64,000 nt of DNA. Source: Dallia pectoralis (taxonomy: Eukaryota > Chordata > Actinopteri > Esociformes > Umbridae). Below are positions 48,008-60,966 of this stretch, in pieces. Every line of letters begins with the position of its first letter. Position 1 is the stretch's first letter. A program made the position numbers and the translations under genes. The stretch lies in the NCBI GenBank assembly GCA_029465975.1, contig CM055738.1:5673747-5737746 (forward strand), read 5' to 3'. The notes under the pieces are model-generated. The model saw only the letters and a program-made list of their open reading frames with translations. It did no database searches and had not been told where the DNA came from.

Positions 48008-48035
48008 TGTGTGACTGTGTGTGTGTGTGTGTGTG

Positions 48036-48129
<94 letters not shown>

Positions 48130-48150
48130 CGTGTGTGTGTGTAAACGTGG
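48008..48150. repeat. TG microsatellite
   Basis: (TG)n with ACTG and CGTGCG interruptions; purine-rich sequence follows to 48530. Confidence 0.95.
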
Positions 48151-48604
48151 GTGTGTGTTTGTGGGAGAATGGGGGAGAGAGGATGGAGGGAGATATGGAG
48201 AGAGTAACAAGGTAGAAAGGAGAGTGAGGTCTGGAGTAGAGAGGGGGGAGCTAGGGAGCAGGCTAGAGAAGAGGGAAGGGAGGTAGAGAAGGAGGTGGAG
48301 AAGGAGGTGGCGAGGGGACAATGAGATTATCTACAGCACAGAGAAAAAAAACAGTGACAGAAATGAAGGGAACAATGGGAGCGAATGAGGATGATGGGTG
48401 AATGTAGATAAGGAGGTGATGAGGAGGTGATGAGGAATGGGAGAGGAAAAGAAGGAAGAGGGGATGACGAAGGGGAGGTGATGGGGAGAGGATGATGAAG
48501 GGTAGAGGATGAGGTCCCTGATGTAGCAGGCACTACAGACTCCTCTTTGAGGATATTTACACTCCCACGCTCAGTGATTCAGCTAGCAAGCAGGAAGCCT
48601 CTAC

Positions 48605-48883
<279 letters not shown>

Positions 48884-49107
48884 CAGACACTAGGGCTCTA
48901 CTTCACTCTATTTTATTTCAAATCTCCTCTTCTCCTCTGTCTCCCCTCTCTCTTTTCATTTTAAATCTCTTCTCTCTCCACTCTCTCTACACTCAGTCCT
49001 CTTCCTCTCTCTGCCTCATTCTCTCTCTCTCTGACCTCCTGTTTAGATAATGAAACATTTTCCCATGAACAGGAGGTGTTATCGATGAGATGACCACAGT
49101 GGAATGA

Positions 49108-50592
49108 CAGAGTCCATGTTTATTTGAGGACCACCACCAATAGACAGACTGACAGACTCCATGTTGATTTGAGGACCACCACCAATAGACAGACTGACAG
49201 ACTCCATGTTGATTTGAGGACCACCACCAATAGACAGACTGACAGACTCCATGTTGATTTGAGGACCACCACCAATAGACAGACTGACAGACTCCATGTT
49301 GATTTGAGGACCACCACCAATAGACAGACTGACAGACTAGACAGACCAGACTCCATGTTGATTTGAGGACCACCACCAATAGACAGACTGACAGACTCCA
49401 TGTTGATTTGAGGAGACAGACTGACAGACTCCATGTTGATTTGAGGACCACCACCAATAGACAGACTGACAGACTCCATGTTGATTTGAGGACCACCACC
49501 AATAGACAGACTGACAGACTCCATGTTGATTTGAGGACCACCACCAATAGACAGACTGACAGACTCCATGTTGATTTGAGGACCACCACCAATAGACAGA
49601 CTGACAGACTCCATGTTGATTTGAGGACCACCACCAATAGACAGACTGACAGACTCCATGTTGATTTGAGGACCACCACCAATAGACAGACTGACAGACT
49701 CCGTGTTGATTTGAGGACCACCACCAATAGACAGACTGACAGACTCCGTGTTGATTTGAGGACCACCACCAATAGACAGACTGACAGACTCCGTGTTGAT
49801 TTGAGGACCACCACCAATAGACAGACTGACAGACTCCATGTTGATTTGAGGACCACCACCAATAGACAGACTGACAGACTCCATGTTGATTTGAGGACCA
49901 CCACCAATAGACAGACTGACAGACTCCGTGTTGATTTGAGGACCACCACCAATAGACAGACTGACAGACTCCATGTTGATTTGAGGACCACCACCAATAG
50001 ACAGACTGACAGACTCCATGTTGATTTGAGGACCACCACCAATAGACAGACTGACAGACTCCATGTTGATTTGAGGACCACCACCAATAGACAGACTGAC
50101 AGACTCCATGTTGATTTGAGGACCACCACCAATAGACAGACTGACAGACTCCATGTTGATTTGAGGACCACCAGACCAGACTCCATGTTGATTTAGACAG
50201 ACTGACAGACTCCATGTTGATTTGAGGACCACCACCAATAGACAGACTGACAGACTCCGTGTTGATTTGAGGACCACCACCAATAGACAGACTGACAGAC
50301 TCCATGTTGATTTGAGGACCACCACCAATAGACAGACTGACAGACTCCATGTTGATTTGAGGACCACCACCAATAGACAGACTGACAGACTCCATGTTGA
50401 TTTGAGGACCACCACCAATAGACAGACTGACAGACTCCATGTTGATTTGAGGACCACCACCAATAGACAGACTGACAGACTCCATGTTGATTTGAGGACC
50501 ACCACCAATAGACAGACTGACAGACTCCATGTTGATTTGAGGACCACCACCAATAGACAGACTGACAGACTCCATGTTGATTTGAGGACCAG
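49108..50592. repeat. 45-bp minisatellite, about 33 units
   Basis: GACTCCATGTTGATTTGAGG then ACCACCACCAATAGACAGACTGACA. A CCGTG variant clusters at 49690-49940. Truncated units occur at about 49335, 49412 and 50170-50220. The 45-bp period keeps all six frames largely open (up to 544 codons); none is a gene. Confidence 0.98.
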
Positions 50593-50926
50593 GTGGATCA
50601 TGTCAGAACACCATCCATTAACTTCTTCAATCACTGTGATATCAGTTTGAAAGAATTCAAAAATTTTAACTCCAGCAAGTGTGAAAGAGAAACAGAAAGA
50701 AAACCAGAGGAAGAGAATCAGTGACAGAAAGAGAGAGAAAAAAGGTGGAGACAAGATGGTGAAAGTGGAGACAGAGAGAGCAAGGAGCTTTTAATCTTCC
50801 CCGGTATCAGAAGCTATTTTTAGGAAGTAGGCCAGCTCCAGCTAACAGCCAGGAAAGACATGATGGCATACTCTTTTCTACCATCCCTGGAAAAACCCAA
50901 ATGAAGAGCAGGGCTTTGTTTCAAAA

Positions 50927-50963
50927 CACACACACACACGCACGCACACGCACACGCACACGC

Positions 50964-51050
<87 letters not shown>
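50927..51050. repeat. CA/CG microsatellite
   Basis: CACGCACG start, then about 40 CA. Confidence 0.97.
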
Positions 51051-51051
<1 letters not shown>

Positions 51052-51226
51052 CCAAACAAACAACAAAACCAATCATTGGCTTACTGCAAACAAAATATTG
51101 CTAAATGTTAAACCTGCTATAGACTTGACATGAGTTTATGGTGTAGGACTCACACTGTCAGATCTGAGACATCAGCTGCCATTGGGTTATGTGGCGTTGC
51201 CAATATGTCATAGCTGGAGAAGAGTT

Positions 51227-52026
51227 GGAGAGAACCAGAGAGATGGAGAGAACCAGGGAGATGGAGAGAACCAGGGAGATGGAGAGAACCAGAGAGATGG
51301 AGAGAACCAGGGAGATGGAGAGAACCAGAGAGATGGAGAGAACCAGAGAGATGGAGAGAACCAGAGAGATGGAGAGAACCAGGGAGATGGAGAGAACCAG
51401 AGAGATGGAGAGAACCAGAGAGATGGAGAGAACCAGGGAGATGGAGAGAACCAGAGAGATGGAGAGAACCAGAGAGATGGAGAGAACCAGGGAGATGGAG
51501 AGAACCAGAGAGATGGAGAGAACCAGAGAGATGGAGAGAACCAGGGAGATGGAGAGAACCAAGGAGATGGAGAGAACCAGAGAGATGGAGAGAACCAGAG
51601 AGATGGAGAGAACCAGGGAGATGGAGAGAACCAGAGAGATGGAGAGAACCAGAGAGATGGAGAGAACCAGAGAGATGGAGAGAACCAGAGAGATGGAGAG
51701 AACCAGGGAGATGGAGAGAACCAAGGAGATGGAGAGAACCAGAGAGATGGAGAGAACCAGAGAGATGGAGAGAACCAGGGAGATGGAGAGAACCAGGGAG
51801 ATGGAGAGAACCAGAGAGATGGAGAGAACCAGGGAGATGGAGAGAACCAAGGAGATGGAGAGAACCAGAGAGATGGAGAGAACCAGAGAGATGGAGAGAA
51901 CCAGGGAGATGGAGAGAACCAGAGAGATGGAGAGAACCAGGGAGATGGAGAGAACCAGAGAGATGGAGAGAACCAGGGAGATGGAGAGAACCAGGGAGAT
52001 GGAGAGAACCAGAGAGATGGAGAGAG
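51227..52026. repeat. 18-bp minisatellite, about 44 units
   Basis: AGAACCAGAGAGATGGAG with GAG/GGG/AAGG variants, purine-rich on plus. Frames of about 290 codons (TREMER, NQRDGE repeats) are artefacts. Confidence 0.98.
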
Positions 52027-52156
52027 AAATGAGAAGGAAAAATAAAGAAAGAGGGAAGGAGAGATGACGAGAGAGAGGAAGATGGAAAGAGAGAGGGAGA
52101 GGTTATGAGGGAGAAAGAGGAACAGGGGAAGACAGGTACTAGTTGTGATTGGTCCG

Positions 52157-52946
52157 ACCTAGTAGACCAGAGTGGCCCAACCTAGTAGACCAGAGTGGCC
52201 CAACCTAGTAGACCAGAGTGGCCCGACCTAGTAGACCAGAGTGGCCCGACCTAGTAGACCAGAGTGGCCCGACCTAGTAGACCAGAGTGGCCCGACCTAG
52301 TAGACCAGAGTGGCCCGACCTAGTAGACCAGAGTGGCCCGACCTAGTAGACCAGAGTGGCCCGACCTAGTAGACCAGAGTGGCCCGACCTAGTAGACCAG
52401 AGTGGCCCGACCTAGTAGACCAGAGTGGCCCGACCTAGTAGACCAGAGTGGCCCGACCTAGTAGACCAGAGTGGCCCGACCTAGTAGACCAGAGTGGCCC
52501 GACCTAGTAGACCAGAGTGGCCCAACCTAGTAGACCAGAGTGGCCCAACCTAGTAGACCAGAGTGGCCCAACCTAGTAGACCAGAGTGGTCCAACCTAGT
52601 AGACCAGAGTGTCCCAACCTAGTAGACCAGAGTGGCCCAACCTAGTAGACCAGAGTGGCCCAACCTAGTAGACCAGAGTGGTCCAACCTAGTAGACCAGA
52701 GTGGCCCAACCTAGTAGACCAGAGTGGCCCAACCTAGTAGACCAGAGTGGCCCAACCTAGTAGACCAGAGTGGCCCAACCTAGTAGACCAGAGTGGTCCA
52801 ACCTAGTAGACCAGAGTGGCCCAACCTAGTAGACCAGAGTGGCCCAACCTAGTAGACCAGAGTGGCCCGACCTAGTAGACCAGAGTGGCCCGACCTAGTA
52901 GACCAGAGTGGCCCAACCTAGTAGACCAGAGTGGCCCAACCTAGAT
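52157..52946. repeat. 23-bp minisatellite, about 34 units
   Basis: CCTAGTAGACCAGAGTGGCC plus CAA or CGA. CGA units form one contiguous block (about 52220-52510); CAA units fill most of the rest. Confidence 0.98.
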
Positions 52947-52949
52947 CAA

Positions 52950-53814
52950 AAATCTGGGGTGGTTGGCTTCAATGCATTTTTTTTCCAGGGCAATTCAATG
53001 TAAATACTCCAGACCCTTTCGGTCTCCAATAACAGTGTCATATAATCCTGTACTATTCTCTTGGCAGCCAGTCTTTGAGTAATCAACCAGACCAGGTGAA
53101 GTGAACCTCTCTACTGGGTGTGCTGGAATCCATCATGCACTGAAATACCTGTGTTCTACTCCGTTATCAACCTGCACCGTGATTATCTGTGTGAGATGTG
53201 TCAGAACTGGTCTGAACGCCTGCAAATCCCGAGCACAAATGTCATCTTCCTTTCCCAATTGGTTATGATCTTGACTCTTGTAGACCAGAACATCGACTAC
53301 ACAGTAATCCACTTTTACGTGCGCGCACTGCCTTTTGTAGCCTTACAAATACCCAACAGAAATGTGCACACTACGAATTTAATCTCATTTTGATCCAATT
53401 GTCTGGCAATTGGACGAGGATGTCATCGTTCCAGGTTCTTTCTTTTCCTTTACCCTTCTCTGCTGGTTTTGCACACGCAGATGTCTTCATGTAGTGCAGT
53501 AGAAAGCCAGGCGCAGAGCTTGAACGGAAAACATACACCCACTGTTAATGACAAACGAAAGTGTGCGTACACAAAGCTACTACCAACATTCAAAAACCAG
53601 CGATACAACTCTAACAAAACTAAAAACGATACTGACACTCCAAAACGCTGCGACTCCAAATGATGCTCAGCAAAGTGCAACCACACCCAGTGACTCAAGT
53701 AGCCCTGCTAATTGACAACTGAAACCAGGTGTGCATAATCAACTCAAACCAAACTGAAGGAAAATGTGACCAACTGCAAACACCCCAGAGTGAGGAGAAA
53801 GTCCAAAAGCGTGA
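52950..53814. other. No gene recognised
   Basis: Unique sequence; the frame at 53118-53393 (91 codons) has no recognisable family. Confidence 0.55.
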
Positions 53815-54300
53815 CCCAGCTCCCCGTTGTACTGGTCTGGTCTTGGCCAAAGCAATCGAGATTAGCGGCATATCTATTAAAGGCATGTCTTGCAGTATGC
53901 TTTGGATGAGGCTTGATCTTGATAAAGACCTTACAGTGCGGTGAATCACAGTAGAACGAAAGCAACGTTGGGAAAAGCCATCAGCCAAGTTGTTCAGATG
54001 AAGTGTAATTAGACACAAGAGCAGAGGGGGCGCGCGTGAAAACACACAAAGGCAGTCAGGCCTGTTCACTGCTGCACTGGGAAAATGGAATGACAGGTAT
54101 TATCGGAGAGTGGATGGAGAGCTGCGGCGCTTAATCTAATGGGCAGACCAGAGACAAGTGGTCCGCTCAATGTCGAGATGCAAATGTCCTGTGTTGTAGT
54201 GATGTGGGAGTCGTCTGTGCTAGAGTGCCGTGTTATAAAGCAATCAGTCGAACGCAATAGATGGAAGAACTCAACTGCGGCCCTAATTGGTCTTTAGCGT
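53815..54300. promoter_or_regulatory. Candidate conserved non-coding element
   Basis: Unique, balanced-composition sequence with GATTAGCG, GCTTAATCTAATGGGC, CTAATTGG and AGTGTAATTAGAC motifs and no coding frame. Conservation cannot be tested here. Confidence 0.25.
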
Positions 54301-56318
54301 TCTCCACAATACATCGGAGGAGGACGTCGTCTTGTTTCACACTTGATATCCACTGCTGGCCCCGTCTTGACTAAACACTGTCGGGTGAAGCGTCTGCTTT
54401 GAGATCTGGCACAAAGTACAGCAGAAGTTGTCTTCAGACCTATTTGAACCTCAGTTGAACCTCACACCAAATGTCCCGGGGTTTCCCTTTAAGCAGATTA
54501 GTTCAGCGTGTGATTTTCACGAATAAAAACTGAATGCAGTTTTAGAGAGAGCGGCATTGTGGTATATATATATATATGTATATATGTGGTTGTATACTGT
54601 ATTACGGTTCAGGTTAGGAGTTAATGTTTGGGCTGGGTTAGGTGAGGTGCGAAAGTTTGGGTTAGTTACGTATTACGGTTGGGTACGATTTTTTAATGGT
54701 TGAGTTGTTAACGTTTAGGCTGGACTTTAAACAACAACAACAAAATACAAGTGTAAGAACTTTCGGTGTAAGAACCAGCGGCAATAAACATCTATACATT
54801 ATCCATCCTTGGCCGGAGCGAAGCAGGACCCTAAGTCGAACATCAGTACAAACAAACGATCACCGTGCCACAACGGGGCCTCAGTGCATTCAGCTGAATT
54901 GAGAAAGAGAACGAGCGAGAGAGAATCAGACGACAGCTGAAGGGAGAGAGACATGTCTGCCAAGACGTATTGATGATGGCTCCCCGGGGGCAGGTAAACC
55001 CCGCCTCCCGACGCCCAGGCACTCCACATTACAGCCTGCCGCCTGCTGACTGCCTGCCCCCCACGCTTCTGGCTCACCCCGCGCTGACCCGGCACTGCCA
55101 GTATCATAGGCACACAGACGGCTGGGCAGGCCTGGCAATTACCCAGAGTTCCCCAGGCTGCTACCTCTCTGTCTCTCTGCCTGTCTCCGTTATTGACGTC
55201 TTCTTTTTCTTGTGCACTTCTAATATTCTTTGTTTCTATATTCTCCTAAATACTCCATTATTTCATCATCCACCCCTGGCTCTCCTCACCGTATTTATGG
55301 CCTTGGGTGCTTCTGGGTACGAATATAGGATGTGTTACTGCACAGTTTGCTGTAGACAACGGCTTTTGGAAGAAAGAGCAAGGAAAACGTTTGTTTTGCC
55401 GTCAAACAGCCTGTCGATAAAGTTTTTAAAAACGAAGCAGTCACAGCACGTAGAGCTTAGAGCGCATGTGTCTAACTCAAGCGAGAGCTAAAAAAGCACA
55501 TTATTATCTTAAAATATAAGTATATGCTCCACAGCATTTCAGTGAGCATTAACTATATCTCCCACAATGCATGTCGATTTTGTGTGACAAGTTTGAGGGT
55601 CTCTAAACCTGATAAAGGGATTTATGTTATAAAACACAGTGCGATGAGCTTACATACGAATATTTAAACATGCATGTAAATGCACGCACAATATTTGAAC
55701 ACTTGAATACATAATATTCAAATGCAGAGACTTTATTTAACAATATTTTACGAAGTAGTTATATTCATACAATCTTACACTTACATCCGGCCCTTTGAGG
55801 GCCACCATAATGACGTTGTGTCCCGGGGTGAAAACTAGTTTGACACCCCTGGCTTAAGAGTGTGAAAAACGAAGCAGTCACACCACATACACCGCGTATA
55901 TATGAGTCTATTACAGACATACCGACTAAATGAGCCTACTTTAAATACATATTTGATGGCAAAATACCCAGATACATCTTGCGGTTCGATTTCGAGGAGA
56001 TACCATACAGTACTAATTAGTTTACGTTGCTCCGGATAAGACGATAAGCTAAAATTACTAAAATATCAACAAAATTCCTAATTTATCCACCGTCTTCGAT
56101 TCTTATTGACACACTGTCTGTTCCAAGACCTCATACTTTAAGATAACATTGTCATTATGCTAGCTCACCACCTGGAGGAAGTGTCCTTTGATAAGTTAAC
56201 AATTGTACCGAACACTGGTCTTAAAGTTTATCAGAAACTAGTATAGTCCATTCCGACACAGCACATGTTAGCAAGACAAAGAACGAGGAAATTTAGCTTA
56301 ACCAACTACTCTGCTCTG
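54300..56318. other. No gene recognised
   Basis: Unique sequence with a (TA)n patch near 54565, a GC-richer patch at 54980-55150 and the decayed DNA element at 55463-55857. Confidence 0.55.
55463..55857. mobile_element. Probable degenerate DNA-transposon copy ending GTTTGACACCCCTG
   Basis: The right end carries GGCCCTTTGAGGGCC and AGTTTGACACCCCTGGC, familiar as the terminus of a widespread vertebrate DNA element starting CAGGGGTGTCAAACT. A weak left counterpart (ATGTGTCTAACTCAA) is at about 55467. A 22-bp direct repeat flanks the block (55428-55449 and 55865-55886, 21 of 22 identical). Confidence 0.45.
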
Positions 56319-56712
56319 TAGACACCACCATGAACCAATAAGATGAGATCAACACCACCATGAACCAATAAGATGAGATCAACACCACCATGAACCAATA
56401 AGATGAGATCAACACCACCATGAACCAATAAGATGAGATCAACACCACCATGAACCAATAAGATGAGATCAACACCACCATGAACCAATAAGAAGAGATC
56501 AACACCACCATGAACCAATAAGATGAGATCAACACCACCATGAACCAATAAGATGAGATCAACACCACCATGAACCAATAAGATGAGATCAACACCACCA
56601 TGAACCAATAAGAAGAGATCAACACCACCATGAACCAATAAGATGAGATCAACACCACCATGAACCAATAAGATGAGATCAACACCACCATGAACCAATA
56701 AGATGAGATCAT
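56319..56712. repeat. 30-bp minisatellite, 13 units
   Basis: ACCACCATGAACCAATAAGA then TGAGATCAAC; almost perfect, with two GAAG variants. Confidence 0.98.
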
Positions 56713-56784
56713 CACCGCTTCTCAACCCTTCTCTCACCCTCACCTCCCTACTCTTTCTCCTCTACATTTCACACTCTCCTCCCT

Positions 56785-57668
56785 CTCTCTCCACTCCTTT
56801 ATTCTGTCTCTTATATTTCCTCTCCACTCCTTTATTCTGTCTCTTATATTTCCTCTCCACTCCTTTATTCTGTCTCTTATATTTCCTCTCTCCACTCCTT
56901 TATTCTGTCTCTTATATTTCCTCTCCACTCCTTTATTCTGTCTCTTATATTTCCTCTCCACTCCTTTATTCTGTCTCTTATATTTCCTCTCCACTCCTTT
57001 ATTCTGTCTCTTATATTTCCTCTCCACTCCTTTATTCTGTCTCTTATATTTCCTCTCCACTCCTTTATTCTGTCTCTTATATTTCCTCTCCACTCCTTTA
57101 TTCTGTCTCTTATATTTCCTCTCCACTCCTTTATTCTGTCTCTTATATTTCCTCTCCACTCCTTTATTCTGTCTCTTATATTTCCTCTCCACTCCTTTAT
57201 TCTGTCTCTTATATTTCCTCTCTCCTCTCCTTTATTCTGTCTCTTATATTTCCTCTCCACTCCTTTATTCTGTCTCTTACATTTCGTCTCCACTCCTTTA
57301 TTCTGTCTCTTATATTTCCTCTCCACTCCTTTATTCTGTCTCTTATATTTCCTCTCCACTCCTTTATTCTGTCTCTTATATTTCCTCTCCACTCCTTTAT
57401 TCTGTCTCTTATATTTCCTCTCCACTCCTTTATTCTGTCTCTTATATTTCCTCTCCACTCCTTTATTCTGTCTCTTATATTTCCTCTCCACTCCTTTATT
57501 CTGTCTCTTATATTTCCTCTCCACTCCTTTATTCTTTCTCTTATATTTCCTCTCCACTCCTTTATTCTGTCTCTTATATTTCCTCTCCACTCCTTTATTC
57601 TGTCTCTTATATTTCCTCTCCACTCCTTTATTCTGTCTCTTATATTTCCTCTCCACTCCTTTATTCTG
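56785..57668. repeat. 33-bp pyrimidine-rich minisatellite, about 27 units
   Basis: CTCCACTCCTTTATTCTGTC then TCTTATATTTCCT. A shorter variant near 57220 shifts the frame. Frames up to 381 codons are artefacts. Confidence 0.98.
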
Positions 57669-57907
57669 GGTCTTGTCTTTCCTTTCTCTCCACATTTTTA
57701 CTCGTCTCCCTCTGCCCCCTTGCTCTCTCCCTACGTCTCTCTCTCTCTCTCCCTCCACATCCCTGTTTTTCCTTCTATCTCTCTCCCTCTCTCTCCATCT
57801 TTCTCGCCTCCTCTCTCTCCTTCAGCTGCCAGAGACACTGTTATCTAGTGCCCCCCTCTCTCCGTATGACAGGGCCCCCGCACACACACCTACACACATC
57901 GGCAGGG

Positions 57908-57939
57908 TCTGTTTGTGCGTGCGCCTGTGTGTGTGTTCC

Positions 57940-57973
<34 letters not shown>

Positions 57974-57975
57974 CG
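57908..57975. repeat. TG microsatellite
   Basis: (TG)n followed by TTCGCGCGAGCG. Confidence 0.9.
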
Positions 57976-58448
57976 CGCGAGCGTACGTGTCAACGAGTGG
58001 GAGGAGAATGACAGTGAGTGTGACTGGGTGTGACTGGGCGAGAGTATATAAAGTTTGTTTGAGAGTGGGAACTGGGGCTTTGTGTTTGCGCGCGTGCTCG
58101 CTCGCCGCCCAATAGGGACTCAGGGCATTTGCAACATATGTCTATGAGTGTGTGACGGGAGTGTACTGTGGGAAACGCTTACAAGCAGCACATCTGAGGG
58201 TGTGTGTGTGTGTGTGTGTGTAGGTGTGTAGGTCTCAGTATCTGTGCTCAATTTGTGTGCAAGCGTGGGCAGGTATGCACGTACGCACGTACGCAGAAGT
58301 GTTGTGTGTGTGTGTGTGTGTGTGGGTGGATGACTGGTGCACATTCGTGTTTCTCTGTGTTTAGTGAAGGGTGCGAACGTCTTTGTGAGAGCATGTATGT
58401 GCAGGCGTGGGCAGATCTTTGCATTTGGGTGTGTATTGTGTATTCTGT

Positions 58449-58529
58449 GTGTGTGTGCGTGTGAATGTATGTGTGTATGTGTGTATGTGTGTATGTGTGT
58501 ATGTTTGTATGTATGTATGTATGTATGTA

Positions 58530-58560
<31 letters not shown>

Positions 58561-58562
58561 AC
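58449..58562. repeat. TG/TATG microsatellite
   Basis: GTGTATGTGTGTATG grading into (GTAT)n then (GT)n. Confidence 0.93.
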
Positions 58563-58751
58563 ACCACGTGGGTGTCTGGAATCCAGAAAGCGCGGGGGAC
58601 TTGAGACAATCTGACAGTGTCATTCTCCGCTCTTCCAGCTGAATTTCTCTACAGGGTCAGAAGTCTCCCCGTCACTGTGCTGTAGACCGTACAGAGCACT
58701 TCAAAAACACGTTTGAACTTTCTGGAATAATTATAAACTGATGAATTATGC

Positions 58752-59000
58752 ACAATTATGGGCCAAAACATTATGACCACTCACGGCTGATGCAGATAAC
58801 TTAGATCATCTCCTATCGTGGACACATGACAAGGTCTGGCTTAAGTAGATGGTAAGTGAACAATCAGTTCTGGTAGTGAAGGTGTGGACGCAAGAGAAAT
58901 GGGCCGGAGTATAAAGACCTGAGTGACTCTGACTGGGGTGAAATGGGGCACATTTGTCAAGGCCAGATGACTGGGTCAAGACATCTCTGAAACTGGTTCT
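58752..59000 (+). mobile_element. Tc1-like transposon 5' fragment
   Basis: AACATTATGACCACT, then a leader, then an ATG near 58900 whose frame matches the degraded start of a Tc1-like transposase. The stretch CAGATGACTGGGTCAAGACA (about 58963-58982) corresponds to the ARRLGQ segment. Stops and frameshifts are present, and nothing of the DDE domain remains downstream. Confidence 0.6.
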
Positions 59001-60039
59001 ATAAGTCCCGGTTTCTTTACATCACGTGGACGACCGTGCGCCGTTAATTTGGCGAAGTGATCGCACCAGGACATGACTTCCATTTGACGCGCGCCACCGA
59101 CCTAAACACGCGTGCCACCTGCCTAAAACCAAAACATTAGCAGCACTGCTCAACCTTAGTTCTTAGTTAAAACTCTCCTCTTTATATCATGTATGGTCTT
59201 TCCATGGATCTATATCTCTGTTTTTACATGTAAGTATGGTGAAGTCACAATGCTCACTGTAACTCTCCTCTCTGTACCGAAACGAAGGAACGGCGAGAGG
59301 AAGACCTGTTGATACAAATCCCTTAAAGACTACACTGTACAACGAGACCGCAATGTACACAGCAGTTTCCACTAATTCACTCGCAATAATTAACCAAATA
59401 ACCTTTAGCCTCAATCTACTTCGTTTGCATTCAAAACCTATACACCATTACAAAAAGCAGTTAATGACTATTTGCCATTATTTTGGCAACCGTTCTATGT
59501 TCTAATGAGCGTGTTCAGATGTGTTCTTTGTTTGTGCAGAGTGTTTTACTTTACTGTGTTGTTCATCAATTGCACCATTGAAACATCGACAGGACTGTGG
59601 GGACATTTTGTGCAAATGTCACGAATGTCACAGGATAAACAGTTGTACTTCCTGTGAGTGTGGGCCGTGTGTGTTTGTGTGCGTTCATCGGAGGACTGTG
59701 AATGTCCAAATGAAGTGCTCCCTAAACTAAGGCCTGCTGTAGGAGTGGGTGGGACGTCGTTAGAGGAGAACGCACAAACAGGAACACACAGGAATACACG
59801 CATAAATACTGACACACAGACCCCCACACACATAGAACCAAACTTAGAAATGAACCAGGCCATATAACTCCTCTTAAAGGGACACTGTCCTCTTTATCAA
59901 AGGCAAGTCAAGCAATTAGGAAACAGAGTGAGAGAGAGTGTGTGGTAATAGAATAAGATTAAGAGAAGATAGAGAGGAAAAGGGGAGGGAGCTAGAATAT
60001 TAAGTACAGAGGACGGGAGTGGTGAGAGAGAAAAAGTGA

Positions 60040-60090
<51 letters not shown>

Positions 60091-60550
60091 GGGGAACGAG
60101 AGAGAGAGGGGGAGAGAGGGCAGAATTATGGTGCTTAATAGTTCTCCAGAGTCCTGGTTTCCCAGAGGTCATGACCTCACCAATAGTAGAACTCAATTTT
60201 GGCTCAATTTAAAAATAATTGTGCTTAAGAGATAAGTAGATTGATAATGAAATGATAGAAGTTCACCTTTGTGTCTGTTCTAGTACCTTGTGTGATTTTT
60301 AGACCACAACAATCACTTTTATTTTAATGAAGTACAGAACAGAACAAGTACAGAACAGCTCTTCACTCTAAAAAAAGGGGTCCTTTTAAATATTCATGGG
60401 ATTTTTTAAAGGAATTTTTATATATGCCTCCTGAAAACAATAATTTTACAGTTGTACCAGGATTAGACTATGGACGTTTTTATATTGCCTTTTTGTACAA
60501 CTTACTTCATTATTTAAATTAAAGTTTAATATAATGCCCCAGCAACGTAT
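59001..60550. other. No gene recognised
   Basis: Unique sequence and a purine-rich tract; no continuation of the Tc1-like element was found. Confidence 0.6.
60043..60088. repeat. AG microsatellite
   Basis: About 20 AG dinucleotides within a longer purine-rich tract (59930-60120). Confidence 0.93.
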
Positions 60551-60551
60551 G

Positions 60552-60966
60552 GATCTATGTCTCCTGGATGTACATCTCCTGGATGTACATCTCCTGGATC
60601 TACATCTCCTGGATCGACATCTCCTGGATCTACATCTCCTGGATCTACGTCTCCTGGATCTACGTCTCCTGAATCTACGTCTCCTGAATCTATGTCTCCT
60701 GGATGTACATCTCCTGGATCTACATCTCCTGGATCTACGTCTCCTGGATCTACATCTCCTGGATCTACATCTCCTGGATCTACATCTCCTGGATCTACAT
60801 CTCCTGGATCTACGTCTCCTGGATCTACGTCTCCTGAATCTATGTCTCCTGGATGTACATCTCCTGGATCTACATCTCCTGGATCTACGTCTCCTGGATC
60901 TACGTCTCCTGAATCTATGTCTCCTGGATGTACATCTCCTGGATCTACATCTCCTGGATCTACGTC
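60552..60966. repeat. 15-bp minisatellite, about 27 units
   Basis: CTACATCTCCTGGAT with GTA, TAC/TACG and GAA variants. Several five-unit blocks recur (TGAATCTATGTCTCC followed by GGATGTACATCTCC near 60690, 60840 and 60915). Confidence 0.97.

Noticed and set aside
49108..50592. CRISPR-like regular array
   Set aside because: The whole unit repeats without unique spacers, and the context is vertebrate nuclear DNA; the same applies to the 42- and 44-bp arrays.
49120..50754. A 544-codon open frame and several overlapping frames of about 400 codons
   Set aside because: Translation of a 45-bp tandem repeat; the period is a multiple of three, so several frames stay open. No unique domain, and equal openness on both strands.
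51182..52067. Frames of about 290 codons of charged repeats (TREMER, NQRDGE)
   Set aside because: 18-bp minisatellite; artefact of period divisible by three.
53118..53393. A 91-codon frame as a small gene
   Set aside because: No recognisable family or motif, and an open frame of this length is expected by chance.
56703..57848. A 381-codon hydrophobic frame
   Set aside because: 33-bp pyrimidine-rich minisatellite; the frame changes register at a short unit without consequence.
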